From Datisca glomerata (taxonomy: Eukaryota > Streptophyta > Magnoliopsida > Cucurbitales > Datiscaceae), in assembly GCA_003255025.1 (NCBI GenBank), contig QANY01005285.1, positions 819,001 to 883,000 on the forward strand: 64,000 bases of DNA. Reading direction: 5' to 3'. The notes beneath the pieces are model-generated. The model was given only the letters and a program-made list of their open reading frames with translations. It had not been told where the DNA came from and did not search any database. The position numbers were made by a program, and so were the translations under genes. The stretch's first letter is position 1. Each line of letters begins with the position of its first letter. Shown here one piece after another: positions 1 to 9,918 of this stretch.

Positions 1-690
1 GCCTGTGAATTGAGAAGGAAAGTGACTTCTATTTTTGATAGAATATTTGAGAAATATAAAAGTAATGTTACTTCAAGTTAATCAGTGCCATTTGTTGATA
101 AATCATCACAATCTGAGATAGTTGAAAATGATGATGAAGATGATTTTAGTTTGGCCTCCACATTTTCAAAACAGTTGTGTAAGGAAAATAGCCTAGTGGT
201 TAAGTCAGAGATTGATAGATATTTAACGGAACCATGTTTAAACTTGAATGTTGAGTTGGATCTTCTTAAATGGTGGAAAATAAGCTCTTCAAGATATGAG
301 GTTCTTAGGCTTATAGCTAGAGATGTCTTGGCGATTCTTATCTCCACAGTTGCATCCGAGTAAGCTTTCAGTACAAGTGATAGAATATTAGATCCATTTT
401 ACAGTTCATTGGCTACGAAAACTGTTGAAGCTCTTATATGTGCACAAATTTGAATTCTGAGTAAACCTATGCATATTAATCTCAATGAGACATTATGAGA
501 GATTGTGGAAATAGATGAAGGTAACTCATTTATATATTTTTACATGCTTTTGAACTCATTATCTTCATGTTTCTGAACTCACTGTCTTCATGTGAATAGA
601 ATGTATCAAGATGCAAGAGGAGGCTGTCATTACCATTGCATGATGAGATTGAAGATTGGAGATGGATGGACTTCTATGTTCTGTTGCGTT
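1..690 (+). pseudogene. hAT transposase C-terminal fragment (dimerisation region)
   Basis: The reading frame at 85-363 runs through an acidic stretch, then LNVELDLLKWW, RYEVLRLIARDVLAI and a segment ending VASE, followed after a TAA (361-363) by AFSTSDRILDPFYSSL and then VEALICAQ. That order is the C-terminal hAT dimerisation domain of plant RICESLEEPER/Ac-like transposases, where the family normally reads through ES-AFS. Two further in-frame stops (79-81 and after CAQI) show it is dead. The BED zinc finger and the RNase-H-like core would lie left of the window. Beyond about 520 only a degraded tail is visible. It could also be a decayed domesticated hAT gene, but the stops make that unlikely. 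Confidence 0.8.
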
Positions 691-1044
691 TCTGATTTAC
701 ATTTTTTTTGAATATTTGAATGTTGGATATTATTATTATTATTTATATTTTGGAGTTTGAATATGATTGAATGTTAGATATTCGTACTTTAAAATTTGGA
801 TATTTTTAAATGTTGGATATTAATATTTTGAAGTTTGGATATGTTTAGATATGGGAAACTCCTAGCCAAAATTTGTCTTTACTGTTAAATAATATATTTA
901 TTATAAAATAGGTATTTAATCCGTTAAGTCCTTCCGAATGGACCTTTGATTCTCGGTCTGGTCGGTCCAAATTTTTTTCAAATTTATGGTCTGCTCGGTC
1001 CTCCATATAGCTGTTTACAATTCGTGTGGAAAATGTGAATTAAG
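691..1044. other. AT-rich spacer with short degenerate repeats
   Basis: No gene is visible. The stretch 715-860 repeats variants of AATGTTGGATATT and TTTGGATAT several times. At 1008-1036 there is a second, diverged copy of a piece of the retrotransposon protease sequence found at 1154-1183 (AGCTGTTTACA followed by TCGTGTGG or TCATGTGG), so the left edge of the neighbouring Ty3 element has been rearranged. No LTR could be delimited here. Confidence 0.5.
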
Positions 1045-1622
1045 ATGATACTCCAAAATCGAGAGTTCATAGCCCTAATTGATAGCGGTTCTATCCATAA
1101 TTTTATCAATGATTGAATAGCGGAGACTTTACGACTGCCTGTAACACCCAGAGAGCTGTTTACAGTTCATGTGGCAAATGGAGAACGTCTCACATATAAA
1201 GGGACATATGAGATCATCTTGGTCAACATTCATGGTATTAAGTTCCCACTTAATTTATTTTCTCTACCACTCAAAGGATTGGATATGGTGTTAGGAATAT
1301 AGTGGCTTGCAACACTTTGTTCAATGGTCTATAATTGGAAAGAGTTGACTATGACATTCAATTGGGAGAACAACACAAGACAGATTCAAGGGTTGGAACC
1401 TGCCCCTATCCAAACAACAACAATCAAAAGTATGGCCAAAGATTTTCGGAGAAAACAACAAATGTTTTTGCTCTTTCTACAACCGGGCCAGCAACAACTC
1501 CCGAAAGGCATCCCTTCCGATATGATCACTCTTCTACGGAGGTATTGAACCAAAATCACTTCCACCAGCTCGAGAAATTGACCATACCATCCCACTTAAA
1601 GAAGGAACTGAGGAAATTAATG
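1045..1622 (+). pseudogene. Ty3/gypsy aspartic protease relic
   Basis: From the ATG at 1045 the frame reads LIDSGSIHNFI, the retropepsin active-site region with the catalytic Asp-Ser-Gly encoded from 1081. It continues through TPRELFTVHVANGERL, IKFPLNLFSLPLKGLDMVLGI and a stop where the family usually has a Trp-Leu pair. A further stop interrupts the frame soon after the active site (ND-stop-IAETL). The frame ends near 1548 and the sequence passes into the RT linker. The enzyme would have cleaved the Gag-Pol polyprotein inside virus-like particles; this copy cannot be translated through. Confidence 0.8.
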
Positions 1623-2832
1623 TAAGGCCTTATCGTTATGCTTATTTCCAAAAATCTAAGATTGAAAAACAGGTGCAAGAAATGTTGGATGTAGGTTTAA
1701 TACGACCCAGTACTAGTCCTTTTTCTTCCCCGGTATTGTTAGTGAAGACAAAAGATGGTATGTGGCACTTTTGTACTGATTACCGAACCCTCAATATAGC
1801 CACAGTCAAGGATCATTTCCCAATCCCGACCATTGATGACATGCTCGACGAGCTTCATGGGGCTGCATATTTTACTAAGCTGGATCTTCGGGCAAGATAT
1901 CACCAAATCAGAGTAAGTGATGCAGACATCCCAAAGACCGCATTTCGAACACATACGGGCACTATGAGTACTTGGTTATGCCCTTCAGATCATGCAACGC
2001 ACCTTCTTCCACCTTTCAAGCAGTGATGAATGCAATATTTCGACCCTATTTATGAAATTTTATCTTGGTGTTCTTCGACGATATTTTGATCTATAGTTCC
2101 ACATGGGAACAACACCTTAATCACGTCCAACAGACTCTCCAAGTATTGAAGCAACATCACTTCTACATCAAGCTCAGCAAATGGACTTCAGTAAGACTTA
2201 GTTGGAGTACCTAGGACTCATAATTTCGAATTAGGGAGTTAAGGTAGACACCAAGAAAAACAGATGCAATGGTAGCTTGGCCACACCCATCCAACATCAC
2301 AGAATTCCATGGATTTCTCGGATTAACGGGGTACTACGGAAAGCTTGTACAAGGTTATGGGATCCTAGCACGACCACTCACTAACTTACTAAAAAAATGG
2401 AACTTTCAATGGAATGATGAAGCAGAGGCAACAGTTAAGGTGTTAAAACTGGCAATGACAACCACTCCCATGCTAGCAATGCCTAATTTCAAAGAGCTAT
2501 TCACCATTGGGACAGATGCATCAAAAGAAGGAATTGGGTCTTCCTGGCGCAACAACATAAACCCGTTGCCTATATGAGCAGGGCCTTAGGAATTATAAAA
2601 AAAATTGGTCCATTTATGCCAAAGAGATGCTGGCCATAGGAAAAGTAATTCGGTCGTGGATACCTTATTTTCTTGGAAGGAAATTTTACATCTGGACTGA
2701 TCAACGAAGCCTAAAATTTTTCCTTAAGTAGCGAGTAGCAACCCCGGAACAACAGAAATGGGTGGAAACATTAGTAGGGTACGACTATGAGATCATCTAT
2801 CACCATGGGAAAGAGAACTTTGCTGCAGATGC
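1623..2832 (+). pseudogene. Ty3/gypsy reverse transcriptase and RNase H relic
   Basis: The RT begins [12 protein letters not shown], then [20 protein letters not shown], a DYRTLN box, [16 protein letters not shown] and [12 protein letters not shown] (the family usually has LRAGYHQI). The catalytic FFDDIL motif is at about 2068-2090. RNase H follows: the thumb segment at 2269-2577, then YAKEMLAI, the TDQRSLKF box and YDYEIIYHHGKENFAADA at about 2640-2832. Frameshifts near 1970-2040 and 2250, plus stops (for example near 2730), break it into at least four pieces. The last codons stop exactly where the nested element enters. Confidence 0.88.
2828..2832. repeat. Target-site duplication GATGC, left copy
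   Basis: GATGC here and at 9914-9918 flank the nested element directly. In the unbroken host sequence the codons would read Ala-Asp-Ala-Leu-Ser-Arg, the normal linker between RNase H and integrase. Confidence 0.92.
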
Positions 2833-3129
2833 TGTAATATCCCGACCCTTCATAAATGGGTATTTTTGTAAAATTGATTTAAAAGATAAAGTGATTTTAA
2901 AAAGTGATTATTTGTAATTTAAGAAAAGTAATTTTAATTATATATGGTTTAGTTTAAAATTCAATTTTTCAATTTTAAAGAGTTGTATTTTGTATTATAA
3001 AACTTTAGCTCACTCACATCGTACATATCTATACACCATAACCCTATTTCATCCTTGATTAGGCAATCTCACTCCTTAATTGAAAATCACTCACACTACA
3101 TGCATATACACCCTAAACCAACCTCTAAC

Positions 3130-3840
3130 CTATTATATATATATATATATATATATTCCAAAACAACTTCTTCTCTCCCAGCTCTCTACTGCCCCTCGTA
3201 GCCTCTCCNACTCTTCTCCTATGTTGGTCTCTCTCTAATTGAATTTGGGTAATCTTCTTCTCTTTCTTTCTTGATTTCTTTCTTTAATCTCTTTCTCTCT
3301 CTGTTTTTGTCTCTCTCTCTCGTCATTGCTTCGTCTCCCTCCCTCTCTATTTTTGTCTCTGTTCCTTCAGTCTCTCTCTCTTTCATCTTCATCTCTGTTT
3401 CTTCCCCCTCTATTTCATTTTCCATCTCTATCTCTACCTCTCTCTGCATCTCTCCTTATCCCTTTCTCTCTTCCCCTCTCAGATTCCCTCTCTGTTTTTC
3501 TTCCCCTCTCTGTTTCTTTCTCCTTCTCATTCTCTCTCTCTCTCATTTTCTCTCTCTCTGCATCTTTCTTTCTCTCTCTCTCTCTCTCACCCTTTGCTTC
3601 TCCCATCAGAGGCGGTTTATCACCGAGGCCCTATTTCCCCTTCCCTCTGTTTCTCTTTCTATTGCCGTCTGTTTCTCTCTCTATCTCTGTCTCCCTCTTC
3701 TTCTCTCCACATCCCTCTCTCTCTTCCCCTCTCAGTTTCCCTCACTGTTTTTCTTCCCCTCTTTGTTTCTCTCTCCTTCTCATTTTCTCTCTCTCTCTCT
3801 CTCTCTTCCCCTCCCTGTTTTCTCGTGTTTTCTATTCTGC
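3130..3840 (+). promoter_or_regulatory. LTR promoter: TATA run plus long polypyrimidine leader
   Basis: An alternating TA run at about 3134-3156 is followed 30-100 bp later by roughly 600 bp of nearly pure CT dinucleotide and CTTT runs on the plus strand. The same arrangement recurs in the 3' LTR (TATA near 6940-6962, CT tract 7070-7660) and, inverted, in the solo LTR (50740-51300). In plants a TATA box followed by a pyrimidine patch is a common core-promoter layout, so transcription probably starts near 3180-3240. The start site is inferred. The long Leu/Ser-rich open frames in this tract are compositional artefacts. Confidence 0.55.
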
Positions 3841-4209
3841 AACTGGGTCTTGCACCTAGTTGCTCTGTCCTAAACCGGTTCATCGGATATTAAAATCGTA
3901 TCATGTATTTATTATTTGTATAAATATTTTTCAATTATATTTGGTTAATACTTTGTTAATTGATTACTGTTCAGTTATTAATGTGATTGTCATGAGATAA
4001 ATGTCTGAGTATGACTGATTTTGCGTAGTGTGTTATCATGTTTGATTCTCTTATATGTATTAGTATGCATTATATGATTAATTTTTGTCATACGTTGAAT
4101 TTTGCAAGTTATGAGGTTAATTCATTCAAGTGGTAATTAAGTAAAATATGAACTTAAGCATGACCTTTAGTTAACAAGAAATTAGGACTATTCACGTTAT
4201 GTTCTGTTA

Positions 4210-4430
4210 AACGAATAGGGTGTCATCTATTCATGCTTTCGTCATACATAGGGTGTCGTCTGTTCATGTTTTGGTCATTCATTGAGTGTCATCTGTAAAT
4301 GTTTTCTGTCACTCATGAGGTGCCATCTGTTCACATTTTTCATCACCTTTGAGTGCCATCTATTCTGTCGCCCAATGAGTGTCATCTGTTTCGTCACCCG
4401 ATGTATGCCATCTGTTTCGTCGCCCTATTC
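4210..4430 (+). repeat. Degenerate GTGTCATCTGTTC repeats in the LTR
   Basis: Seven or so spaced copies of G(T/C)GTCATCTGTT alternate with TCGTCAC-type segments at intervals of about 30-40 bp. The same block occurs at 8940-9150 in the 3' LTR and, inverted, at about 49565-49795 in the solo LTR, so it is an old fixed part of this LTR family. The unit carries no open frame. A regulatory role is possible but not shown. Confidence 0.7.
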
Positions 4431-5201
4431 GTCATGATGTGTTTCAGTTAACGTGTGATCAGTTCGGATTAGGTTATTAACTAGAGGATATGACAAGCCA
4501 ATATATGATTAAGATTGCTAAATGATTCTGTTTGAGACATGTGCTATCTGCGTGTTATGTTAAGCCATGTCATGATCAAGTACGTTACTTTGTTTCAGTT
4601 ATGTTATATATCAAGTTTAGTTATGTTATGTCATGATTGCATTTATGACATGTGGATGCATGTTATTATGTGAGTTTGCTTACTGAGTATTTTAAAATAC
4701 TCATTCCCCCATAGTTATTTATGATGCAGGTGTTGATGGCGAGTAACATGAGTGGGAGACTTCCATAACCAGTTAGATCAGACGAATTTTATGTGTTCAG
4801 TTTATGATTTGATTTAAAAATTTGGAAAACATTTTTCTGTTAAACTTGGTTATTCAAGTGGTTTATTTTATGTTATGATTTTCTACGAATTATGATGAGT
4901 GAAAGTTTCATGAATTATGGATTTAAGTTTTGACTTTATTTCATAATTCAATTCAGTTCTTCGAGGTTTTATCAATTATGCATTAAAGACACTTTATCGC
5001 TTCCGCTATTTATTGATTAAGATTCCGATCATGGATAAGTTTAATGCTTCCGTTATTTGAGTCATGGGTTTTCCATCATGGGTAAATTAAGAATTTTCAA
5101 TTTGAGAATTTTCTCAAAATTAGAGTTTGTTTCGAATTGGAGATTTTAAAATTATGAAATTACACGTATGTTTAACCTTCGGGGATCGGGGCATTACAGT
5201 T

Positions 5202-5213
5202 TTGTATGAGAGC
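5202..5213 (+). other. Primer-binding site, initiator tRNA-Met type (degenerate)
   Basis: Three bases after the LTR end the sequence reads TTGTATGAGAGC, which differs at two positions from TGGTATCAGAGC, the usual complement of plant initiator tRNA-Met used to prime minus-strand synthesis. It is followed by AATGGTT, also typical of plant LTR elements. Confidence 0.75.
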
Positions 5214-5439
5214 AATGGTTTTAGATTCTGTAGACTTTTCATAGTGAAAAATATGGGATGTCACCTACTCGGCTCCTCCATCACCTTACAAGTCAGGTAC
5301 GCATGATATGTATGTTTCAATTATTGATTCAGTATGACGTGCTTTAGTTTCATTATGACATATTTGTTACGTATATGTTATATTTGTGCAATAAGATTAG
5401 GCTTTTGGTAAGTCTTGAATTTTGGTGGGTAGTAGAGTA

Positions 5440-6433
5440 ATGGCTCCCTCTACGAGAAACAACAATCATGCACCGGTTAATCCTGCTGCGAACCCTCTGA
5501 CAACCATGATCGAATTGTTTCAAGAATTTTTGGAGTTGTTGAGGCAGACATCGATGACTCGCCCAGCTCAACTACTGTAACCGCAACAGATGACAATGGT
5601 CAACGTCCAGCTGATCCACACCTTCAGGAGGCTGAACCCGCCCGAATTTGATGGCCTTTCATCTAATCCATTGTTAGTTGACGATTGGATTGTGTGATTG
5701 GAGCAGATCTTCCAGTTTATGATGTGTTCTAAGATTCAAAAGGTTGTTTGTGTAACTTTTATGCTGAAGCAGGAAGCTTAAAAATGGTGGGAGCTCACGC
5801 AAATAGCTCATGATGTTGTGCATAATCCGGTCACTTGGGATCAGTTTAAACAGCTATTTTTCGAGAAATTTTTTCCGATCATCGTCAGAGCGAGTAAGGA
5901 GGCCGAATTTCTTAGGCTGGTGTAAGGTAATAGGACTGTTGCTGATTATGAGAGGAAGTTCGAGGAATTATCTTGCTACACCACGCATTACGTTGATAGC
6001 GAGATTAAGAAGGCTCACACGTTCGAAAGGGGACTTCGTCCAGCAGAGATAAAGGGTTCTGTGTCACTCCATAAGCATATGACTTATGCAGCAGTGGTTG
6101 AAGCAGCGTTGTTAATGGAGCGGAATCTTCCACTAAGAGAGCTGCCACGGAATGATCGCTCGTCGCAAGAAAAAAAGGAAGCTTCATGACGACCATTTTG
6201 AACAACGAGATGCAAAGAAACAAGTTAGAGATTCTCATCCTGTTTGCGTCACTTGCAACAAAAGCCAAGTCGGACAGTGTTATCGGAAGATTAATGCTTG
6301 CTTTAAGTGTGGGAAAACTGGACATTATCCCAAGGATTGTCCGTTGAACAAACAAGGTCAGAACGATAGCACAATAATCAACTGGAATAAAGGAAAGACA
6401 TTTGCTTTGACACATCAAGAAGCAGGCGATTAA
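5440..6433 (+). pseudogene. gag polyprotein of the gag-only element, broken
   Basis: From the ATG at 5440 one frame runs through a Ty3/gypsy capsid: FRRLNPPEFDGLSSNPL, then a KWWEL box, then FEKFFPI, then NRTVADYERKFEELSCY, KKAHTFERGLRPAEIKG and LLMERNLP. Four in-frame stops (5578, 5695, 5779 and 5923) break it; three can be explained by CAA to TAA or TGG to TGA changes. A frameshift near 6150-6190, next to an A run, moves the frame to one ending at 6431-6433. The last part carries a CCHC zinc knuckle, CFKCGKTGHYPKDC, which would bind the RNA genome. No pol sequence follows: only about 180 bp separate the gag stop from the polypurine tract. Confidence 0.9.
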
Positions 6434-6613
6434 ACTGTAGTTTTTATTGGTATACTTTTTACTTTTGGGCATTCAATCTTCTCGTTGATTGATCATTGAT
6501 TTTGTTTTGTTCATTTGTATTTTGTGTTTTACCGTTGGTTGAGTTTTGGATTCTTTTTGGGTATTTCCAGTGTTTTTAAATGTGGCATCTTCCTTTCGCG
6601 GATGAAAGTTTTT

Positions 6614-6626
6614 AAGGAGGGGAGAA
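6614..6626 (+). other. Polypurine tract
   Basis: AAGGAGGGGAGAA lies directly before the 3' LTR (starts TGTAAT at 6627). It is all purine and is the expected plus-strand primer for reverse transcription. Confidence 0.85.
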
Positions 6627-7101
6627 TGTAATATCCCGACCATTCGTAAATGGGTATTTTTGTAAAATTGATTTAAAAGATAAAGTGATTTTAAAATTTG
6701 ATTTTAAAAAGTGATGCTTTGTAATTTTGGAAAAATAGTTTTAATTATATATGATTTAGTTAAAATTCAATTTTTAAATTTTAAAGAGTTGTATTTTATA
6801 TTATAAAACTTTAGCTCACTCACACCGTACATATCCATACACTCAAACCCTATTTTATCCTTGATTAGGTAATCTCACCCCTCAATTTAAAATCACTCAC
6901 ATTACATGCATATACACCCTAAACCAATCTTTAACCTAATATTATATATATACATATATATTCCAAAACAACTTCTTCTCTCCCAGCTCTCTCCTCCCCC
7001 GTGCAGCCACCTGCAGGCCAACAACTCTTCTCCTACGTTGGTCTCTCTCTAATTGAATTTGGGTAATCTTCTTCTCTTTTTTTCTTGATTTCTTTCTTTA
7101 A

Positions 7102-7144
<43 letters not shown>

Positions 7145-8016
7145 CTTGTTCGTCTCCCTCCCTCTCTATTTTTGTCTCTGTTCTTTTTGTCTCTCTCTCT
7201 TTCATCTTCATCTCTGTTTCTTCCCCCTCTATTTCATTTTCCATCTCTATCTATGTCTCTCTCTTCTTCTCTCCTTATCCCTCTCTCTCTTCCCCTCTCA
7301 GATTCCCTCTCTGATTTTCTTCCACTCTCTGTTTCTTTCTCCTTCTTGTTCTCTCTCTCTCTCATTTTCTCTCTCTCCCTGTCTCTCTCTGTATATATAT
7401 CTCTCTCTCCCCCTTTGCTTCTGCCATCAATGACGGTTTATCACCGAGACCCCCTTTCCCTTTCCCTCTGTTTCTCTTTCTCTCACCCTCCGTTTCTCTC
7501 TCTATCTATGTCTCTCTCTTCTTCTCTCTACATCCCTCTCTCTCGTCCCCTCTCAGTTTCCCTCATTGTTTTTCTTCCCCTCTTTGTTTCTCTCTCCTTC
7601 TCGTTTTCTCTCTCTCTCTTCCCCTCCCTATTTTCTCGTGCTTTCTGTTCTGCAACTGGGTCTTACACCTAGTTGCTCTGTCCTGAACCGGTTCATCACG
7701 AACCAAACCGGTTCATCACGAACCAAACCGGTTCAGTTTACTCGAACCGGTCTGGACCGGTCCATCAGATAAAATCGAACCGAACTGGTCCGAACCAGCC
7801 CGGTCTGAACCATTTGACCCGAAGCTTTATCTTTTGACTCTGGACTCGATATATTATTTTTGGACCTCGTTCTGACCATGTTGCACTGTTTTAATTAAAT
7901 CTATATTTTCTATTTTATGATATTAAAAATGTGTTTTTATTTATTTCAAAACAATTTAGTGATTATATTTTTTGGATTTCAGGTCATTAATTATTTAATT
8001 CATTCTTCCGTTTCAG

Positions 8017-8600
8017 GTAAGTGGACTTATATAATGGCGTGACTCCTGTTGTTATAAATGTATATGCTTTGTGTAAGTGGGCTTATATAATGGCGTGACA
8101 CCCGTTGTTATAAATGTATATGCTTTGTGTAAGTAGGCTTATATAATGTCGTGACTCCCGTTGTTATAAATGTATATGCTTTGTGTAAGTCGGCTTATAT
8201 AATGGTGTGACTCCCGTTGTTATAAATGTATATGCTTTGTGTAAGTGGGCTTATATAATGGTGTGACTCCCGTTGTTATAAATGCATATACTTTGTGTAA
8301 GTGGGCTTATATAATGGTGTGACTCCCGTTGTTATAAATGAATATGCTTTGTGTAAGTGAGCTTATATAATGGTGTGACTCCCATTGTTTTAATTGTATA
8401 TGCTTTGTATAAGTAAATTTATATCATAATGCAACCCATGTGTTATATAAATATATATGCTTGTGTAAGTGAATTTACTTTGTAATGTGACTCACGTGTG
8501 ATAAATGTAATATGTGTTATTCTCATCAGCTTTAATTGTCTATCAGCATGTTACGTTCATATATATGTTTGTGTAAATTGACTTATATAACGATGTTATT
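8017..8600 (+). repeat. 56-bp tandem array inside the 3' LTR
   Basis: Seven near-identical units start at 8017, 8073, 8129, 8185, 8241, 8297 and 8353. Each begins GTAAGTGG(G/A)CTTATATAAT and ends TATGCTTTGT. Two or three more diverged units continue to about 8600. The inverted solo LTR carries about three diverged units (50140-50370), and the 5' LTR has none. Each unit contains TTATATAA, so the array could add TATA-like elements, but this is inference. Confidence 0.92.
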
Positions 8601-8939
8601 CTGATATTAAAATCGTATAATGTATTTATTATCTGTTTAAACATTTTTCAATAATTATTATATTTGGTTAACACTTTGGTAATTGATTATTGTTCAGTTA
8701 TTAATGTGATTATCATGAGATAAATGTCTGAGTATGACTGATTTTGCGTAGTATGTTATCATGTTTGATTCTGTTATATGTATTAGTATGCATTATATGA
8801 TTAATTTTTGTCATACATTGGATTTTGCAAGTTATGAGGTTAATTCATTCAAGCGGTAATTAAGCAAAATATGAATTTAAGCATGACTTTTAGTTAACAA
8901 GAAATTAGGATTGTTCATGTTATGTTCTGTTAAACGAAT

Positions 8940-9150
8940 GGGGTGTCATCTGTTCACGCTTTCGTCACACATAGGGTGTCATCTGTTCATGTTTTGTTCA
9001 TTCATTGAGTGTCATCTGTAAATGTTTTCTGTCACTCATGAGGTGCCATCTGTTCATGTTTTTCGTCACCTATGAGTGTCATCTGTTCTGTCGCCCAATG
9101 AGTGTCATATGTTTCATCACCCAATGTGTGCCATCTGTTTCGTCGCCCAA
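8940..9150 (+). repeat. GTGTCATCTGTTC repeats, 3' LTR copy
   Basis: This is the counterpart of the block at 4210-4430, with the same order of variants (CTTTCGTCAC, TTTTGTTCAT, TTTTCTGTCAC, then CCCAATG spacers). Close similarity between the copies supports the pairing of the two LTRs. Confidence 0.7.
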
Positions 9151-9913
9151 TTCGTCATGATGTATTTCAGTTAACGTGTGATCAGTTCTGATTAGGTTAT
9201 TAACTAGAGGATATGACAAGCCAATATATGATTAAGATTGTTAAATGATTCTGTTTGAGACACGTGTTATCTGCGTTTATGTTAAGCCATGTCATGATTA
9301 ACTACGTTACTTTATTTCATTTATGTTATATGTCAAATTCAGTTATGTTATCTCATGATTACATTTATGACATGTGGATGCATGTTATTATGTGAGATTG
9401 CTATTGAGTATTTTAAAATACTCATTTTTTCACAGTTATTTATGATGCATGTGGTGATGGCGAGCAGCATGAGTGAGAGACTGCCATAACCAGTTAGATC
9501 AGATGAATTTTATGCGTTCAGTTTATGATTTGATTTAAAAATTTGGAAAACGTTTTTTTGTTAAACTTGGTTATTCAAGTAATTTATTTTACATTATGAT
9601 TTTCTACGAATTATGATGAGTGAAAGTTTCATGAATTATGGATTTCAAGTTTTTACTTTATTTCAGAATTTAATTCAGTTTTTCGAGGTTTATTAATTAT
9701 GCATTAAAGACAGCTTCCGCTATTTATTGATTAAGATTCCGATCATGGAAAAGTTTAATGCTTCCGCTATTTAAGGTCATGGGTTTTCCATCATGGGTAA
9801 ATTAAGAATTTTCAATTTGGGATTTTTCTCAAAATTATGGTTTGTTTCGAATTGGAGATTTCAAAATTGTGAAATTAAACGTATGTTTAACCCTCGGGGA
9901 TCGGGGCTTTACA

Positions 9914-9918
9914 GATGC
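9914..9918. repeat. Target-site duplication GATGC, right copy
   Basis: It matches 2828-2832 exactly and resumes the host chromovirus frame with ACTATCCAGGAAAACC, giving Leu-Ser-Arg-Lys-Thr. Confidence 0.92.

Larger units (their letters stand above)
2833..5198 (+). repeat. 5' LTR of the gag-only element (2,366 bp)
   Basis: It begins TGTAATATCCCGACC and ends GGGGCATTACA. It is co-linear with the 3' LTR but lacks about 900 bp that the 3' copy has between the CCGGTTCATC segment (3880s here, 7690s there) and GATATTAAAATCGTAT (3886 here, 8601 there). The missing part includes the whole 56-bp tandem array. From left to right it holds an AT-rich U3, a TATA run (about 3134-3156), a 600-bp CT-rich tract, the GTGTCATCTG repeats (about 4210-4430) and an AT-rich tail. 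An ambiguous base at 3209 marks uncertain assembly. Confidence 0.92.
2833..9913 (+). mobile_element. Nested gag-only LTR retrotransposon (TR-GAG-like)
   Basis: Two long direct repeats begin TGTAATATCC and end in TACA or TTACA (2833-5198 and 6627-9913). They enclose only 1,428 bp, holding a primer-binding site, a gag reading frame and a polypurine tract, with no protease, RT, RNase H or integrase. GATGC stands on both sides (2828-2832 and 9914-9918), a perfect 5-bp target duplication. Known plant TR-GAG elements have this architecture: terminal repeats plus GAG, mobilised by a full-length Ty3/gypsy partner. A simple internal deletion of an autonomous element is the alternative. The gag zinc knuckle and tRNA-Met-type primer site fit Ty3/gypsy. 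The element inserted into the older chromovirus. Confidence 0.9.
6627..9913 (+). repeat. 3' LTR of the gag-only element (3,287 bp)
   Basis: It begins TGTAATATCCCGACC and ends GGGGCTTTACA, followed by GATGC. Compared with the 5' LTR it keeps an extra segment (about 7690-8600). That segment has several tandem copies of a CCGGTT-containing motif with AACCGG dyads (7686-7800), an AT-rich stretch and the 56-bp tandem array. The TATA box, CT tract and GTGTCATCTG block are in the same order as in the 5' copy. Confidence 0.93.

Noticed and set aside
3271..3893. Long Leu/Ser-rich open frames (up to 200 codons) and antisense Glu/Arg-rich frames
   Set aside because: They are translations of the CT dinucleotide tract in the LTR. 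The same happens at 7085-7772 and 50576-51452.
5353..5571. Minus-strand frame of 72 codons over the gag start
   Set aside because: Antisense shadow of the gag pseudogene on plus.
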